DNA of 6,162 nucleotides from contig JAPYPM010000138.1 in NCBI GenBank assembly GCA_029937635.1, positions 1 through 6,162 on the forward strand, in the 5' to 3' direction. Made by a program: the position numbers and the translations under genes. The DNA is from Nitrospinaceae bacterium. Lineage in GTDB: Bacteria > Nitrospinota > Nitrospinia > Nitrospinales > VA-1. Shown piece by piece: positions 5,129-6,162 of the stretch. The notes under the pieces were generated by a model that made no database searches, was not told the origin of the DNA, and was given only the letters and a program-made list of their open reading frames with translations. How positions within the stretch are numbered: the stretch's first letter is position 1; each line of letters starts with the position of its first letter.

Positions 5129-6162
5129 ATGAACGTTAAACGTTTACTTACGCTTATTTTTGGGCTGGTTCTTGTTTCTATAGCAGCCAAGTACCTAGTT
5201 TTGCAAATGAATCCCCCCTTTCGGCTTTACAAGGTAGCGTATGAATACAACTATTCCCCGACAAACTACATTCAATTTTTTATTTTATTTTTTATTCCAA
5301 GCGTTTCAGCAATTTTTTTGTACAGAGTCGATTTTATAGTGATTAATAGTTTTTACGATAGAATCGCTAGGACAACTAAAAATATATTTTTGGCAGCTAT
5401 TAAGAATAAAGAGGTGGTTCTGGTTGGTGCGATTGCGCTATTTTGGGTTTTTAACTTAATGCAAAATGCATTTTTTAAGAACTTGATAGAAAGTAAAAAC
5501 CCTTTTGATTTCCCGTTTGACACTTATCATGAAGGAGAGAAAATTGGGTTTCTATATACTTTTTTAAAAAATGGTGAAGCGCTCAAGGAGATGGTTATCA
5601 TACACGGGTATTTCTTGGAAGTTTTAACCTCTTATCTGGCCTATTTAGTTACTCCAGAAAACCATGCTGTAATGGGATTTAGATTTTTATTTACATTTCA
5701 AACGCTTCTAGCTTGGCTAGGGGTAATCTGGGTGATCTGGGAAATAGTAAACTTTACAACTAAAAAAGAAAATAAATTTTTTCTCAGGGCACAATTTATT
5801 TTGTTTAGTGTAGTTTTTGTTGCCAGTAATGAATCATTTCTAGCTCTAGATTATCAACAAGGCTTACTTTTTTTTCAATTGGGCTTAGTTTTTTATTTAT
5901 TGAGAAATCTTGCAACTTCCTCATCTTTAAAGCTTATTTTGATAACATCTTTTGTTATAGGGATGTCTGTCCCACTGGGGCCTTTGTATTCTATGAAGTA
6001 CGGGCTGATATTTGGTGTTGTTTTTTTTATAATCATATTCCTTCTTTCTTTTTACGAAAAATATAAATTATTTTTATTTGGTTCCTTTTCAGGAATTGCC
6101 TTTTCCACAGCGATTATATTTTTGACTTTAGGTTTGGGGCAGATACTTGAGCTTTGTAGGAT
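5129..6162 (+). CDS. Polytopic membrane protein, GT-C glycosyltransferase-like (3' end missing)
   Basis: The frame is open from ATG 5129 through the window end: 344 codons with no stop. An in-frame TAG at 5114-5116 limits upstream starts; the ribosome site is modest (AGG at 5115-5117, AGAG at 5122-5125). It is strongly hydrophobic, with about eight to ten membrane segments by eye: near residues 4-24, 47-65, 97-115, 180-205, 220-238, 246-260, 268-286, 290-308 and 314-340. The hydrophilic stretch 116-160 follows the third segment and would face the periplasm if the N-terminus is inside. It holds FDTYHEGEKIG (D131, H134, E135, E137) and then IIHGYFLEVL (H159, G160). An acidic D/E-rich first large loop is typical of GT-C enzymes that use polyprenyl-linked sugars, so a lipid-linked glycosyltransferase is my preferred reading. 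A flippase, ligase or unrelated membrane protein cannot be excluded, and I do not recognise a named family. Confidence 0.72.
   Translation, partial: MNVKRLLTLIFGLVLVSIAAKYLVLQMNPPFRLYKVAYEYNYSPTNYIQFFILFFIPSVSAIFLYRVDFIVINSFYDRIARTTKNIFLAAIKNKEVVLVGAIALFWVFNLMQNAFFKNLIESKNPFDFPFDTYHEGEKIGFLYTFLKNGEALKEMVIIHGYFLEVLTSYLAYLVTPENHAVMGFRFLFTFQTLLAWLGVIWVIWEIVNFTTKKENKFFLRAQFILFSVVFVASNESFLALDYQQGLLFFQLGLVFYLLRNLATSSSLKLILITSFVIGMSVPLGPLYSMKYGLIFGVVFFIIIFLLSFYEKYKLFLFGSFSGIAFSTAIIFLTLGLGQILELCR

Overview
The window is AT-rich (roughly 35-40 % G+C by eye) and looks like an ordinary bacterial chromosomal segment. It holds five protein genes, two of them cut by the window edges. I saw no rRNA, tRNA, CRISPR array, transposase or phage gene. 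A secreted AMIN-domain protein suggests a Gram-negative envelope. The mix of AMIN protein, GGDEF enzyme, long M20 peptidase and lipid-linked sugar enzymes would fit a low-GC marine proteobacterium, a delta-proteobacterial-type lineage or Nitrospinota. That placement is a guess; no marker gene is present.

Layout. Bases 1-783 (minus strand) hold the first 261 codons of an exported AMIN-domain protein with a Lys-rich linker. A 266-bp divergent promoter region follows, with a good sigma70-type promoter facing right and an extended -10 facing left. Bases 1050-2075 (plus) encode a GAF-GGDEF diguanylate cyclase with an intact active site and inhibitory site. It converges on a 615-residue M20-family metallopeptidase at 2092-3939 (minus). 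Only 16 bp separate the two stop codons, and both stops lie in the arms of a 10-bp inverted repeat that may be a two-way terminator. After a 409-bp non-coding, very AT-rich divergent region come two plus-strand genes: a DPM1-like family 2 glycosyltransferase with a TTG start (4349-5032), and the start of a polytopic membrane protein resembling GT-C-type glycosyltransferases (5129 to the window end).

How the genes relate. The last two form the only clear functional pair: the GT2 enzyme would charge a polyprenyl phosphate with a sugar at the cytoplasmic face, and the membrane protein could use such a lipid-linked sugar on the periplasmic side. The cyclase and the peptidase look like independent single-gene units. 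The most unusual feature is the M20 peptidase, whose lid region reads as two tandem lid domains, suggesting a PepV-like monomeric 'pseudo-dimer'. I did not find a clearly new multi-gene system.
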